Shown here one piece after another: positions 1 to 7,705 of a stretch of 64,000 nt of DNA. The notes beneath the pieces were generated by a model. That model was not told the origin of the DNA and did no database searches. It saw only the letters and a program-made list of their open reading frames with translations. The stretch spans positions 1 through 64,000 of the forward strand of contig NZ_JAPJDO010000024.1 of the NCBI RefSeq assembly GCF_026242045.1. Reading direction: 5' to 3'. Source of the stretch: Mycobacterium pinniadriaticum (GTDB lineage: Bacteria; Actinomycetota; Actinomycetes; Mycobacteriales; Mycobacteriaceae). The position numbers and the translations under genes were made by a program. The first letter of the stretch is position 1; every line of letters starts with the position of its first letter.

Positions 1-46
1 CAATCGTCTTGCCATCAATCTCGTTATGTGCCCGAACTCGAGCCAT
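1..46 (-). CDS. Possible 5' end of a recombinase gene (partial, off left edge)
   Basis: A short open frame starts with ATG at 46 and runs off the left edge of the window; only 15 codons are visible, so no family can be read. It lies inside the foreign DNA that interrupts the IS21 transposase gene, and one arm of an inverted repeat (23-34) falls within its first codons. A recombinase or transposase of the inserted element would fit the position, but this is inference from context only. It may equally be a chance frame. Confidence 0.2.
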   Translation of the reverse strand, partial: MARVRAHNEIDGKTI

Positions 47-89
47 CACCGCCACCCCAGCAGGGGTTTCGGGCGGTCGGGCACATAAC
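23..89. repeat. Inverted repeat GTTATGTGCCCG / CGGGCACATAAC near an inserted element's end
   Basis: GTTATGTGCCCG at 23-34 is perfectly matched in inverse orientation at 78-89, with 43 bases between. The arms share the core TTATGTG/CACATAA with the larger palindrome at 106-137. Repeated core motifs in inverted pairs are what recombinase-binding ends of tyrosine-recombinase elements, such as recombinase-in-trio elements, look like. That family assignment is inference. Confidence 0.55.
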
Positions 90-105
90 ACCGCCGGGCA
101 CAGAA

Positions 106-137
106 GTGCGATTATGTGGCGCGCCACATAATCGCAC
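106..137. repeat. Perfect 32-bp palindrome at the junction with broken istA
   Basis: Bases 106-120 are followed by GC and then the exact reverse complement of 106-120, giving a perfect 32-bp palindrome centred at 121/122. IstA coding homology stops exactly at its right edge (about 138). The palindrome contains the same ATTATGTG/CACATAAT core as the neighbouring inverted repeat. The simplest reading is the terminal recombination site of an element inserted into istA. Confidence 0.7.
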
Positions 138-814
138 ATCAGCACCGCGAAGACGCCGCCGAAGAACTCCCACGCCGCCTCACAGCCGGCGATGACCGCG
201 GCCAGGGTCTGCGAGTAGGACAACCACACGAACATGTGCCGGGAGTACACCGCAGTGAAGATCAGCGCATGCACCTTGCGGCGGCGCCCATCGTCGGCGT
301 CGGTGAGCATCCCCAGATAGCCGAAATCGACCTGGCACTCCACCCCGGGATCACCGTCAGCGACGCGTACCGTGAGGTCTTTGCGGCCGAAACCGCAACG
401 CTGGCTGGCGAATCGGTGCAATGTCCGATACGGAACCACGCAACCCTGCCGCGCCAGCAGGGTGTGGATCTTGGTGATCGTCAACGGCCGCTGCCCCGGC
501 GTGCCGGCCACCCACCCGGTGATCTGCTTCTCGAACCCCAGCAGTTGCTCCCACGCCGCCCCGTGCCCATCGGGGCGCACCGGACGCACCGCCTCGGCGA
601 CCATCCCGATCAACGCGTCATCGACCGCGCCCAGATCATCGTCGCGGCGCAGCCCGGCCGCCTGGGCGGCCTCGACGTAGCGACGCACCGTCTTACGGTC
701 CAGGCCGCAATGCCCGGCGATCGTGCGGTACCCCGGCGATGGCAGCCCCGCCACCCCCAGCCACACCCGCAGCACTTCCCTGATCTCATTCACACTGACC
801 TCCCGAAAAGCCAT
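138..814 (-). pseudogene. istA: IS21-family transposase IstA, N-terminal fragment, interrupted
   Basis: Read on the minus strand from ATG 814, about 225 codons match an IS21-type IstA: an N-terminal helix-turn-helix (around the DRKTVRRY stretch), then the start of the DDE integrase core with the first catalytic Asp in QVDFGYLG. The frame is intact up to CTG at 142-140. Beyond that it enters an unrelated palindrome and the expected PDN segment is missing. Full IstA is usually about 400-500 residues, so half is absent, either displaced beyond the window's left edge or lost. The IS21 end repeats lie just upstream at 892-975. No istB is seen. Confidence 0.8.
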
Positions 815-891
815 GTCCGCCGACCTCCGTGACTTGCGCTGTCACGGCGATCGAACGAACAAATGAAAAGACCACCGACGCGACGCGCCGG

Positions 892-975
892 TGGTCCCAT
901 AACTGGCAATCCAGGTGGTCCCATCACCCTGGCAAAAATCAGGTCACACTGGTCCCATCCTCATGGCAGGCGACA
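892..975. repeat. IS21-family terminal end with three internal repeats
   Basis: Three copies of the unit TGGTCCCAT followed by a few bases and TGGCA lie at 892-909, 916-935 and 950-970. Read on the minus strand the outermost copy begins TGTCGCCTGCC, so the element tip is about 975; IS21 elements characteristically begin with TGT and carry multiple terminal repeats bound by IstA. This defines the boundary between the IS and the cargo genes to its right. Confidence 0.8.
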
Positions 976-987
976 ATAGCGAAGTGG

Positions 988-1001
988 GTCCTGATCAGGA
1001 C
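988..1001. repeat. 14-bp perfect palindrome next to IS end
   Basis: GTCCTGATCAGGAC is a perfect 14-bp palindrome starting 13 bases outside the IS21 tip. It could be an operator, part of the hairpin after the DUF3800 gene (whose stop is at 1139), or chance. No match to a named site is claimed. Confidence 0.35.
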
Positions 1002-1138
1002 ATATATGGAAGGCTGCACCGCAGCAAGGGCATATCATCCACGAGGATAAGTAGCCGCTTGACCCGCGAATTCTTCTGCCTGCTTCTTCCTGAGGGCAGT
1101 CCGGGACTCCACTGGCATAAAGCCCACGGACGCGCGGC

Positions 1139-2170
1139 TCACTGCAGTGGGCGGCCTGCTAGCCGAAACCAGCTTGTGGGATCCCCCCACATTGAGTCGT
1201 CGATCAGGTATGGGCGCAAGAGGTTTGCCTCATCGTCGCTGATTGTCCCGTCGAGAGCTTTGTTTGCAGCCCAGGCCCCAACACCAGCGACAAGGTCGGC
1301 AATCTGTACCCGTGGATCATGGCGTGAGTCTGTCTGCTCCAGGTCTGTTATCGGCACCGGAAGCGCCATGTTTGGCCACGCGACGCCGATCGTCTGGAGA
1401 AAGGCGCTCACCGCGGTTGGGGTAAGTGCAGCCTGCCGATCATGCACCAAATGTATGGGTGTTGAGTAGACCTCGTGCCACGCTCTGGCGGTTGCAGCGA
1501 TGGACGGCCACAGCGGGTCAAGCGTTCCGAGAGCCGCACTGTCTGCGCGCAGGTCCGGGCGATAGTCCGCGAGATGCTCGCGTCCTTCCCACAGCTGGTC
1601 CATGACCGACGCCAGCGCACGTCGTCGGCGTCCGCGACGCAGATGTGAAATCGTTTCGACGAGTTCAGCTTGAGTAGTCTTACTGCCATTGCGCTGTGTA
1701 CGACGTACAAACGACACGAAATCACCTAGCAGTTTCTGCCAAAGCTTCTCCCCGTACGCACCGGGACCTTCCCGGAACAGCGTCATTGCCATCGCTCTGG
1801 CCTCACCGTGGGTGTAGAGGTCGATCCCCCTGGCGTGGGCCGCTTCCTCGATCACCAGATCGATAACTTTGGCCGCAATCATGAACGGCTTGTCTATGAC
1901 GACCACTTTCGCCCGGCCTGGCAACGGCCCCGTGGGCGCAAACAATTCCAACAGCTTCTTTCTGCGGCCTTCCGCTTTCAACAGACTCGCTGATTTGAGC
2001 TCGTATCCGCCGAACCTCACGGCCCCTCTCAACCCGTCGACGATGCGAGCAGCGTCATCTGCATCTAGATCGGTGCTGCCGTGTGCAAAAACCCGAGCCT
2101 CACCTTTGGCTAGATTCTCGCCGTCTGAACCAGATTCGTCGCAAACGATCACCGCCGCCGGTTGATTCAC
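1139..2170 (-). CDS. DUF3800 domain protein
   Basis: The 343-residue product begins with a hydrophobic strand leading into DESG (residues 11-14) and ends with a QIADLVAGVGAWA segment; acidic DESG plus C-terminal Q-x-A-D-x-x-A are the hallmark pair of the DUF3800 family. That family is thought to have an RNase H-like fold and is often found in mobile or defence-rich DNA, although its biochemical role is not settled. The gene is the last of a same-strand set (3886 to 1139) and ends 160 bases from an IS21 tip. Start ATG 2170 lies 4 bases after the stop of a small HTH-like ORF, suggesting coupled translation. No signal peptide or membrane segment is visible. Confidence 0.8.
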   Translation of the reverse strand: MNQPAAVIVCDESGSDGENLAKGEARVFAHGSTDLDADDAARIVDGLRGAVRFGGYELKSASLLKAEGRRKKLLELFAPTGPLPGRAKVVVIDKPFMIAAKVIDLVIEEAAHARGIDLYTHGEARAMAMTLFREGPGAYGEKLWQKLLGDFVSFVRRTQRNGSKTTQAELVETISHLRRGRRRRALASVMDQLWEGREHLADYRPDLRADSAALGTLDPLWPSIAATARAWHEVYSTPIHLVHDRQAALTPTAVSAFLQTIGVAWPNMALPVPITDLEQTDSRHDPRVQIADLVAGVGAWAANKALDGTISDDEANLLRPYLIDDSMWGDPTSWFRLAGRPLQ

Positions 2171-2174
2171 TTCT

Positions 2175-2381
2175 TCAGTGTCCCTTCAGGCCCACCTTGA
2201 TACCGATCAACTTGTGTAATTCCAACCGATCGGTAACGCTCTGCACACTGATCGCGAGGAGATCAGCTGCAGCTTGGCGGTTGACGATATTGACAATGAC
2301 CTCGCGCCGTTCGGGCGAATCGTGCAGTAAGCGGGCAACGACGGCCTCGCCGGCGGCGCGAACACAGCCGATAACAACCAA
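2175..2381 (-). CDS. Small helix-turn-helix-like protein or gene remnant
   Basis: Sixty-eight residues, with NRQAAADLLAISVQSVTDRL in the middle resembling a helix-turn-helix of the excisionase/MerR-like kind. The only available 5' start is TTG at 2381 directly after an in-frame stop, so it may be the surviving C-terminal part of a longer gene. It ends 4 bases before the DUF3800 start and follows the HEPN-like gene by 109 bases on the same strand. A DNA-binding regulator or antitoxin for this gene set is possible, but that is inference. Confidence 0.45.
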   Translation of the reverse strand: MVVIGCVRAAGEAVVARLLHDSPERREVIVNIVNRQAAADLLAISVQSVTDRLELHKLIGIKVGLKGH

Positions 2382-2490
2382 CTATGTTGGACGCGGTGAG
2401 GCCCTCGGCGATTATCGACCGCGATCACCGCACCGGTGCGCTCGCGCCATCCGCCTCAGGTCGGGGTTTCTCAATGCTGTACCAGCTTGG

Positions 2491-3552
2491 CTACTTTCCA
2501 CGACGTAAGTCGATCTCGTGTTGGATTTCGCGGTCAATCGCGATCGTGAACGGCTCCAGCTGGTCCTCGAACCCAGAAACGGCTAGCTCGATGTCGTCGA
2601 ACTGGCGCAAGGCGTCTTGCCCCAAGGGCACGCGAGCGATCGCGACCGCGCGGCGCTTCCAGCCAGCAATCACCTTCTCCGTCACTGGAATTGGACGGGT
2701 CCAGAAGTCCTCGGGAACCGTCGGAGGTTCATCGCTCATCGGCATCAGTTGGATCGAGCGAAGCGCGGTCGGTCTATCCGGGTACCCGAGGTGGTCGATG
2801 AACTCATCAAGGTTTGTCTCAAGTAGATCGATGCGCGCATCTAAGTGAGCAGCGAGCGTGGACGAAATGCCGTTGTGGTCCAGCCGGTAGCGCGCGAGAA
2901 GCTGATCGGCCACTGCGTCGCCCATCGCCTTCTCGTTAGTCAGGAACCCGGTAAGAGTTTCTGGTAACCGGCCGCCAAAAACCTCGACGACCACCGCCGG
3001 TGGGGTCGCGATCTCCATGACCGTGTACTTCTGGTGCTTCAGCAGCTGACAGCACAGGTAAAAGTAGATTTCGGTGGCCGGACCGAGTACGTCGTTGCGG
3101 ACGACGTCTTGGTGATAGGCCGCGTTGCGGTAACGGTGTAGGGCATTTAGGCAGCCCGCAAGTTCCGTGCCGAGCTCACAATCGGGTCGGGAGAAGACAA
3201 ACCGGACCAGATCGGAGAAGTTCTGGCGGATCTTTTTCCGCGTCTTCTCTGATACTCCATTCGCGCTTAGCTCCTCAAACAGTGCGTCTGCCTTGCTGTC
3301 CTCGTTGGGCGAGTACCCGTGGCGTTCCATATTCTTCAGTAAGTTGCGATGCACGTCAGCCCAGACAAGCGCTTCTTGAGCTTGTCGCGACAGCATCGTC
3401 TCGGCGGCGTTGTCGAGGAGCAGCAGAGCCAAACGTCCGTGAGCAACATCATTGAAATCGGCTAGACGGCGGGCCTCGACCAGCTGAACCACTATGCGCT
3501 CCAGGCCATCGACGCTGATTGGTACACCTCCCCTATCGGTCCCGAATGTCAT
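2491..3552 (-). CDS. Unknown protein with HEPN-like RNxxxH motif
   Basis: About 353 residues from ATG 3552, chosen because upstream starts (to 3696) overlap the preceding gene; ATG 3657 is an alternative. I do not recognise the full family. Residues 142-147 read RNAAYH, the R-N-x3-H (Rx4H) signature of HEPN ribonucleases, set in predicted helices (LNALHRYRNAAYHQD). HEPN proteins often act as RNA-cleaving toxins or phage-defence effectors. The C-terminal 200 residues look mixed alpha/beta with many acidic residues. No membrane segment or signal peptide is visible. Location between a small ORF and an HTH/DUF3800 pair in an IS-bounded island supports an accessory, possibly defensive, role; this is inference from one motif plus context. 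Confidence 0.6.
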   Translation of the reverse strand: MTFGTDRGGVPISVDGLERIVVQLVEARRLADFNDVAHGRLALLLLDNAAETMLSRQAQEALVWADVHRNLLKNMERHGYSPNEDSKADALFEELSANGVSEKTRKKIRQNFSDLVRFVFSRPDCELGTELAGCLNALHRYRNAAYHQDVVRNDVLGPATEIYFYLCCQLLKHQKYTVMEIATPPAVVVEVFGGRLPETLTGFLTNEKAMGDAVADQLLARYRLDHNGISSTLAAHLDARIDLLETNLDEFIDHLGYPDRPTALRSIQLMPMSDEPPTVPEDFWTRPIPVTEKVIAGWKRRAVAIARVPLGQDALRQFDDIELAVSGFEDQLEPFTIAIDREIQHEIDLRRGK

Positions 3553-3625
3553 TGGCCACACCGTCGATCGTCCGACTAACAGTATCGAAATACGGGCAAT
3601 CGGCACACCGCCGGCGCGACCGTCA

Positions 3626-3886
3626 CTAGGTTGCCTCGGCCGCCCATGTGAACTCATCGAATGACGCTGATCCGATAGGAACATGGCCCGGCACAAAGCT
3701 GACCTTCAAGTTGAAGTCGTCGACACTGACGATGGTGACGGGCTGCCCGCCGCAGAAGATCTTTTCTCCCGAGGCCGGTCTAGCTGCCGCGAGTGCGCGC
3801 TTCCGCTGTTCGGCGTCAGCCCACGCCTCGTGCGGATGGTTGAACGTTGGTTTCACAGGTACTTCCCTGCGGTCTGGCTCGAACAT
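3626..3886 (-). CDS. Small hypothetical protein
   Basis: Eighty-six residues from ATG 3886; a GTG at codon 11 is an alternative start. The sequence is soluble-looking with a charged N-terminal half and a beta-rich C-terminal half (KIFCGGQPVTIVSVDDFN). No family is recognised. It is the first gene of the minus-strand accessory set and ends 73 bases before the HEPN-like gene, so it could be its partner or antitoxin. That role is only suggested by position. Confidence 0.45.
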   Translation of the reverse strand: MFEPDRREVPVKPTFNHPHEAWADAEQRKRALAAARPASGEKIFCGGQPVTIVSVDDFNLKVSFVPGHVPIGSASFDEFTWAAEAT

Positions 3887-4004
3887 TTCACCGAGCTGGT
3901 GCCGTTCAAAATGCGCCGAACTCCAACCCGTGGCAAACTTAGCTTGCCTCTGAATTCCCGGAATCGTAGCTGAATAGAAGTTTTCGGGTGAAATACCTGC
4001 ACTT

Positions 4005-4021
4005 CTATAGCAAATCTATAG
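4005..4021. promoter_or_regulatory. Paired CTATAG sites upstream of the accessory gene set
   Basis: CTATAG-CAAAT-CTATAG; each half is itself palindromic and the pair sits about 120 bases upstream of the first minus-strand gene (start 3886) in an AT-rich patch. It could be an operator or promoter element. No factor can be named. Confidence 0.3.
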
Positions 4022-4187
4022 TTGCGTGAGATACAACGCCCTCATGCCTGAGTGAGCGACTTCTCGCCGTCGTCATTGGCAGAAGCTCTGCGCGTCACGG
4101 GGAGCGCGCTCTTGAGCATGCGCCGGCATCGATCACGCCATGATTGCCGCGCCGATAACTAGATGATCTAGACAATTTCCAATCTCG

Positions 4188-4272
4188 ATGGCGGATCCGC
4201 CAGAATCCGCCATGGAAAATTGGAACCTACAACAAGGGCCGATTCCTGCCAGTCGCCGCTCAGTTCCTGCCA
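4188..4272. repeat. Inverted repeat and spaced TTCCTGCCA copies, possible IS21-like end relic
   Basis: ATGGCGGAT (4188-4196) is perfectly inverted at 4205-4213, flanked by imperfectly paired CAATTTCC/GGAAAATTG. Just right of it, TTCCTGCCA occurs at 4243-4251 and again at 4264-4272, a 21-base period. Tandem short repeats at about this period are typical of IS21-family tips. No transposase frame is left, so this would be a relic end. The surrounding 3887-4344 interval holds no gene I can support. Confidence 0.4.
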
Positions 4273-4344
4273 CTGGAATTATTTCCCTGACCTCGCGGTT
4301 TACCTCTTTGTAATGAGCAGAGCACGAAGAGAAAGCGCATCAAC

Positions 4345-4530
4345 ATGACCAAGTTCGCGATCGCGACCCTGCTGGGTTCCGCGATGAGCGGGCTCGTCAT
4401 CGGACTGGCCGCCCCGGCGACCGCCACCCCTAGCGGGTCCGGTGACACCCGCAACACCACGTTCGACTCGCTGGGATACACGGTCAACAGCGACAAGCTC
4501 GGCACGGTCGACGCCGTCCAGCGCGACTAG
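4345..4530 (+). CDS. Small secreted protein, short paralog of a three-member family
   Basis: Sixty-one residues with a Sec signal peptide (MTKFAIATLLGSAMSGLVIG then AAPATATP). The mature part FDSLGYTVNSDKLG aligns with QQQGYTVNIDRIG in the 104-residue protein at 27404 and QAQGFDVKVDRIG-type sequence in the 107-residue protein at 44563. This copy ends right after that motif and lacks the cysteine-bearing VTSVRNP and SLxCS segments of the others, so it is a short or truncated form. Function unknown; secretion is inferred from the leader. A strong hairpin follows. Confidence 0.65.
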   Translation: MTKFAIATLLGSAMSGLVIGLAAPATATPSGSGDTRNTTFDSLGYTVNSDKLGTVDAVQRD

Positions 4531-4556
4531 TCCGGGCGCGACGGCGCCCGACGGCG

Positions 4557-4593
4557 CACCAAAGGGCACCCCGGCAAGGGGTGCCCTTTGGTG
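4557..4593 (+). terminator. Strong hairpin terminator
   Basis: A perfect 16-bp stem (CACCAAAGGGCACCCC and its reverse complement) with a 5-base loop lies 27 bases after the stop of the small secreted protein gene and 33 bases before the patatin start. There is no clear T-run, as is usual for mycobacterial intrinsic terminators. Confidence 0.75.
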
Positions 4594-4626
4594 TCTCCGG
4601 GTTCCTCGGGCGAGCAGAATGTAGCC

Positions 4627-5625
4627 ATGGCCGGACAACCCCCCGTGGGGCGCGTCGCGCTGGCGCTCGGTAGCGGCGGCGCGCGGGGGTATGCGCACAT
4701 CGGCGTCATCGACGAACTCCACAGCCGCGGCTACGACATCGTCGGTATCGCCGGCTCGTCGATGGGCGCCTTGGTCGGCGGCCTGCACGCCGCCGGATCG
4801 CTCACCGAATTCTCGGACTGGGCCAAGACTTTGACGCAACGGGCGGTGTTGCGCCTGCTCGACCCGTCGATCACCGCCGCCGGCGTGCTGCGCGCCGAGA
4901 AGATTCTCGACACTGTGCGCGACATGCTGGGCGAGGCCACCATCGAAGGCTTGCCGATCCCGTTCACCGCGGTGGCCACCGACCTGATCGCGGGCAAATC
5001 GGTGTGGCTGCAGCGCGGTCCGGTTGATGCGGCGATCAGGGCTTCGATCGCCATCCCCGGCGTCATCGCCCCCCACGTGCTCGACGGCAGGTTGCTGGCC
5101 GACGGCGGGATTCTCGATCCGCTGCCCATGGCACCGATATCCGCGGTCAACGCCGATATGACGATCGCGGTCAGTCTGTCCGGCCCGGCACCCGACGACG
5201 GCGAGGACACTCCGGCCGACCCGGAGGCCCGCGCCAGCACCGAATGGCTCGGCAGGCTGCTGCGCAGCACGTCGGGATTGCTGGACACGAATGCGGCGCG
5301 CACCATCCTGGACACGCCCGCGGCCAGGTCGATGCTGAGCCGGTTCGGTACCGGATCGGACTCCGATGACACCGCCGAGGACCCGGAGCCGATCCCCAAG
5401 CTGGGCAGCTTCGCGGTGATGAACCGCACCATCGACATCGCGCAGGCCGCCCTCGCCCGCCATCAGATGGCGGCCTACCCGCCCGACCTGCTGATCGAGG
5501 TACCCCGAAGCGCCTGCCGCAGCTTGGAGTTCCACCGCGCCGCCGAGGTGATCGACCTCGGCCGCGAGCTTGCCGCCAAGGCCTTGGACGGCTACCGCAA
5601 CGCTCTCAGTTCAGAAACTCCGTGA
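4627..5625 (+). CDS. Patatin-like phospholipase
   Basis: The 332-residue product has all patatin elements: oxyanion loop GSGGARG (about 15-21), nucleophile elbow GSSMG with Ser45, and the catalytic Asp159 in ADGGILDPLP. It should be a lipid acyl hydrolase using a Ser-Asp dyad; substrate unknown. ATG 4627 was chosen because the family begins just before the oxyanion loop; an upstream in-frame start (4588) lies within the terminator hairpin. No signal peptide is visible, so a cytosolic or membrane-associated enzyme. Its 3' end overlaps by 20 bases the convergent patatin gene at 5606-6457. Confidence 0.85.
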   Translation: MAGQPPVGRVALALGSGGARGYAHIGVIDELHSRGYDIVGIAGSSMGALVGGLHAAGSLTEFSDWAKTLTQRAVLRLLDPSITAAGVLRAEKILDTVRDMLGEATIEGLPIPFTAVATDLIAGKSVWLQRGPVDAAIRASIAIPGVIAPHVLDGRLLADGGILDPLPMAPISAVNADMTIAVSLSGPAPDDGEDTPADPEARASTEWLGRLLRSTSGLLDTNAARTILDTPAARSMLSRFGTGSDSDDTAEDPEPIPKLGSFAVMNRTIDIAQAALARHQMAAYPPDLLIEVPRSACRSLEFHRAAEVIDLGRELAAKALDGYRNALSSETP

Positions 5626-6457
5626 CCGCGGCGGCGATCCGCCGGCCCTGGTCACGTCCGGCCAGCGCCGACGGGACCCGGCACCGCGGGTCGAGCGGGT
5701 TGCGGCCGAACGCCGCCAGCGACGCGTCGTCGGCGAAGACGGCGAGGGTACGCGCGCCGAATCCCGCGATCTCGGCCGCGGTGCCGCTGCTGAACGGCGA
5801 CGGCGCCGTTTCACTGGCGGGCACGAGTACCACGGCTGTGGCGCAGTCGGCGGCCACGGCGGTATGAACCGAACTGCTGACACCGCCGTCCATGTAGCGC
5901 CGGTCGCCGATGGTCACCGGCGGCCAGGTCCCCGGTACCGCACAGCTGGCAGCCACCGCGTCGACCAGTTCCACCCCCGACGACGAATCGAACACGACCA
6001 GTTCCCCGGTGGCGGTGTCGATCGCGGTGATCCGCAGATCTCGGGCGGGCCAGTCATGCGAGGGCAGGCGCCCTTCGATGACCTTCCTGCGGACCGGCTC
6101 GGCGACGGTCGGCGTGGTCAGCGCGACGGCCCCGATGCGCTGCAACTTCTCTCGCAGTTCACCGGGCTGCGACACCGCGGTCAGAAACAGCTCGGCGATC
6201 GAATCGATGTCGACGCCGGAGTCGATTTCGGCGGACGTGTCGCCGGCCTGGCGTTCGAAGAGCTCCTCCAGCGACATCGGACCGCTGATCTGTGCGGCCA
6301 CGGTCGAGCCCGCCGACGTGCCGACCAGCACATCGGAGTCGAGCAGCGCCCGCGCCGTCTGTGGGGCTTCGTCCGCGATCCCACGCAGGACGCCGGTCTC
6401 CCAGCCGATCCCGGCGATGCCGCCGCCGGCCAGGATCAGGGCTCGTTTCGTCGTCAC
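5606..6457 (-). CDS. Patatin-like phospholipase family protein
   Basis: A 283-residue patatin-fold protein: glycine loop LAGGGIAGIGWE near residue 10-20, GTSAG with Ser48, and YMDGG with Asp190. This makes it a second, divergent Ser-Asp lipid hydrolase, facing its neighbour at 4627 tail to tail. The glycine loop differs (GGGIAGIG rather than GSGGARG), so it is not a recent duplicate. The N-terminus is directly the first beta strand, with no leader. Substrate unknown. Confidence 0.82.
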   Translation of the reverse strand: MTTKRALILAGGGIAGIGWETGVLRGIADEAPQTARALLDSDVLVGTSAGSTVAAQISGPMSLEELFERQAGDTSAEIDSGVDIDSIAELFLTAVSQPGELREKLQRIGAVALTTPTVAEPVRRKVIEGRLPSHDWPARDLRITAIDTATGELVVFDSSSGVELVDAVAASCAVPGTWPPVTIGDRRYMDGGVSSSVHTAVAADCATAVVLVPASETAPSPFSSGTAAEIAGFGARTLAVFADDASLAAFGRNPLDPRCRVPSALAGRDQGRRIAAAVTEFLN

Positions 6458-6507
6458 AGCGTGCGAGTCTGCCAGCCGTACCGGAAGTGCTTACCGCCGA
6501 GGGTCGT

Positions 6508-7656
6508 TCATACCGACCCGGCGTAAGCCCGGGCCACCCGGGTGACGAACTGATACACACCGTCCTCGTCGGGAGCCAGCGGCCCCGGTCGGGCATGCGG
6601 CGAACTCAGGCCGCGTTGCACCGATTCACAGGCCGCCCAGTCCTGCCGGTTGGTCAGATCCCAGAAATCCACCGCGTAGGACGGATCGAAATCCGGTTTG
6701 TCCAAAGCCTCTTTCGGAAACGCCCAGGCGCACTCCACGTAGGTGCGATCGACGGCCGTCGGCGTCATCAGATGGGTCATCACGTAGTCGGGGTGCAGGC
6801 TCACCAGCAGGTTGGGGAATCCCACCAGATACATCACGGTGCGAAGTTCCTGCTCGGACAGGCCTTTGATCACCACGCCACCGCTGCGCCCGCTCAGCGA
6901 CATCGTCTCGGCTTCGTCGATCATGGCCATCCAGCCGCCCATCCAGTCGCCGGGCAGGTCGATGTTCTCGCCGCTGGTGGGTGGACTGATCTTGGACAGC
7001 TCGGGGTGGATCGTCGCGCAGTGGTAGCACTCCTGGTAGTTCTCGACGATCACTTTCCAGTTGGTCTCCAGCTCGTAGGAGTGCCGCGCCACCACGGCCA
7101 GATCCTCTGGGCGATAGGGCCCGACGACGTCTTCCAATCCGGCCACATGCGAATCGAAATCCACGTCGGCGCCGCTTGGGTCGACGAACAGGTAGCCGTG
7201 CCAATTCACCAATCGCAGCTCGGTCAAGCCGAACTGGCCGGGTTGGAAACTTTCCGCGCCGTCGAACCCGGGCGCCTTGCGCAATTCGCCGTTGAGCTTG
7301 TACGACCAGGAGTGGTACGGGCAGACGATGCCGCGCCGTTTGGCGGTGGCGCCGCAGGGCAGCATCTCGTGGCCGCGGTGGCGGCACACATTGGCGAAGG
7401 CGCGTACCTGGTCGTCGTCGCCACGCACCAGCAGAATTCCGTCCGCGCCCGACCCGACGGCCTTCTGCGCGCCGACACCGTCCAGGTCACCCGCGTGGCC
7501 GACACAGTGCCAGCCGGAGAAGATGTTGTGCTGTTCCCACTCGAAGACAGCCGGGTCGGTATACGCCTCGCGCGGCAGCATCCGGGACTGCCCGAACGGC
7601 GCGAGAGCGGCGGCGAGATCGTCGGCGGGCACCGGCGCCGGAGTCTGTTTGAACAT
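6508..7656 (-). CDS. Rieske non-haem iron oxygenase, alpha subunit (GbcA-like)
   Basis: A 382-residue ring-hydroxylating-type oxygenase. The Rieske [2Fe-2S] ligands are C91-x-H93 and C112-x2-H115 (CRHRGH and CPYHSW); the mononuclear iron site is seen in ENYQECYHCATIHPEL. The NYxECYHCxxxHPEL form resembles glycine-betaine demethylase GbcA and related oxygenases acting on quaternary amines more than aromatic dioxygenases. A reductase partner is not encoded nearby. It lies 49 bases after the permease gene on the same strand and may be the last gene of the transporter operon. Substrate is inference from family and context. Confidence 0.85.
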   Translation of the reverse strand: MFKQTPAPVPADDLAAALAPFGQSRMLPREAYTDPAVFEWEQHNIFSGWHCVGHAGDLDGVGAQKAVGSGADGILLVRGDDDQVRAFANVCRHRGHEMLPCGATAKRRGIVCPYHSWSYKLNGELRKAPGFDGAESFQPGQFGLTELRLVNWHGYLFVDPSGADVDFDSHVAGLEDVVGPYRPEDLAVVARHSYELETNWKVIVENYQECYHCATIHPELSKISPPTSGENIDLPGDWMGGWMAMIDEAETMSLSGRSGGVVIKGLSEQELRTVMYLVGFPNLLVSLHPDYVMTHLMTPTAVDRTYVECAWAFPKEALDKPDFDPSYAVDFWDLTNRQDWAACESVQRGLSSPHARPGPLAPDEDGVYQFVTRVARAYAGSV

Positions 7657-7662
7657 ACAGTC
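7647..7662. promoter_or_regulatory. Degenerate copy of the TetR-type operator at the Rieske start
   Basis: GTTTGA-ACAT-ACAGTC matches the GACTGA-N4-TCAGTC operator of this region at 9 of 12 arm positions and overlaps the Rieske start codon (7654-7656). It may be a weak extra site or chance, because the gene can also be read through from upstream. Confidence 0.3.
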
Positions 7663-7705
7663 AGACTAGTCGCCGGACCGGTACCGGTCCAGAGATGAGG
7701 GCCGA

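Noticed and set aside
116..832. Long plus-strand frame over the transposase region
   Set aside because: The minus strand carries the recognisable IstA; the plus frame is low-complexity His/Arg/Pro shadow.
4300..5535. 411-codon minus-strand frame under the patatin gene
   Set aside because: Rich in Arg/Gly/Gln/Asp with no family features; the patatin motifs are on the plus strand.
6292..7698. 468-codon plus-strand frame under the Rieske gene
   Set aside because: Rieske and iron ligands are clear on the minus strand; the plus frame has no motif.
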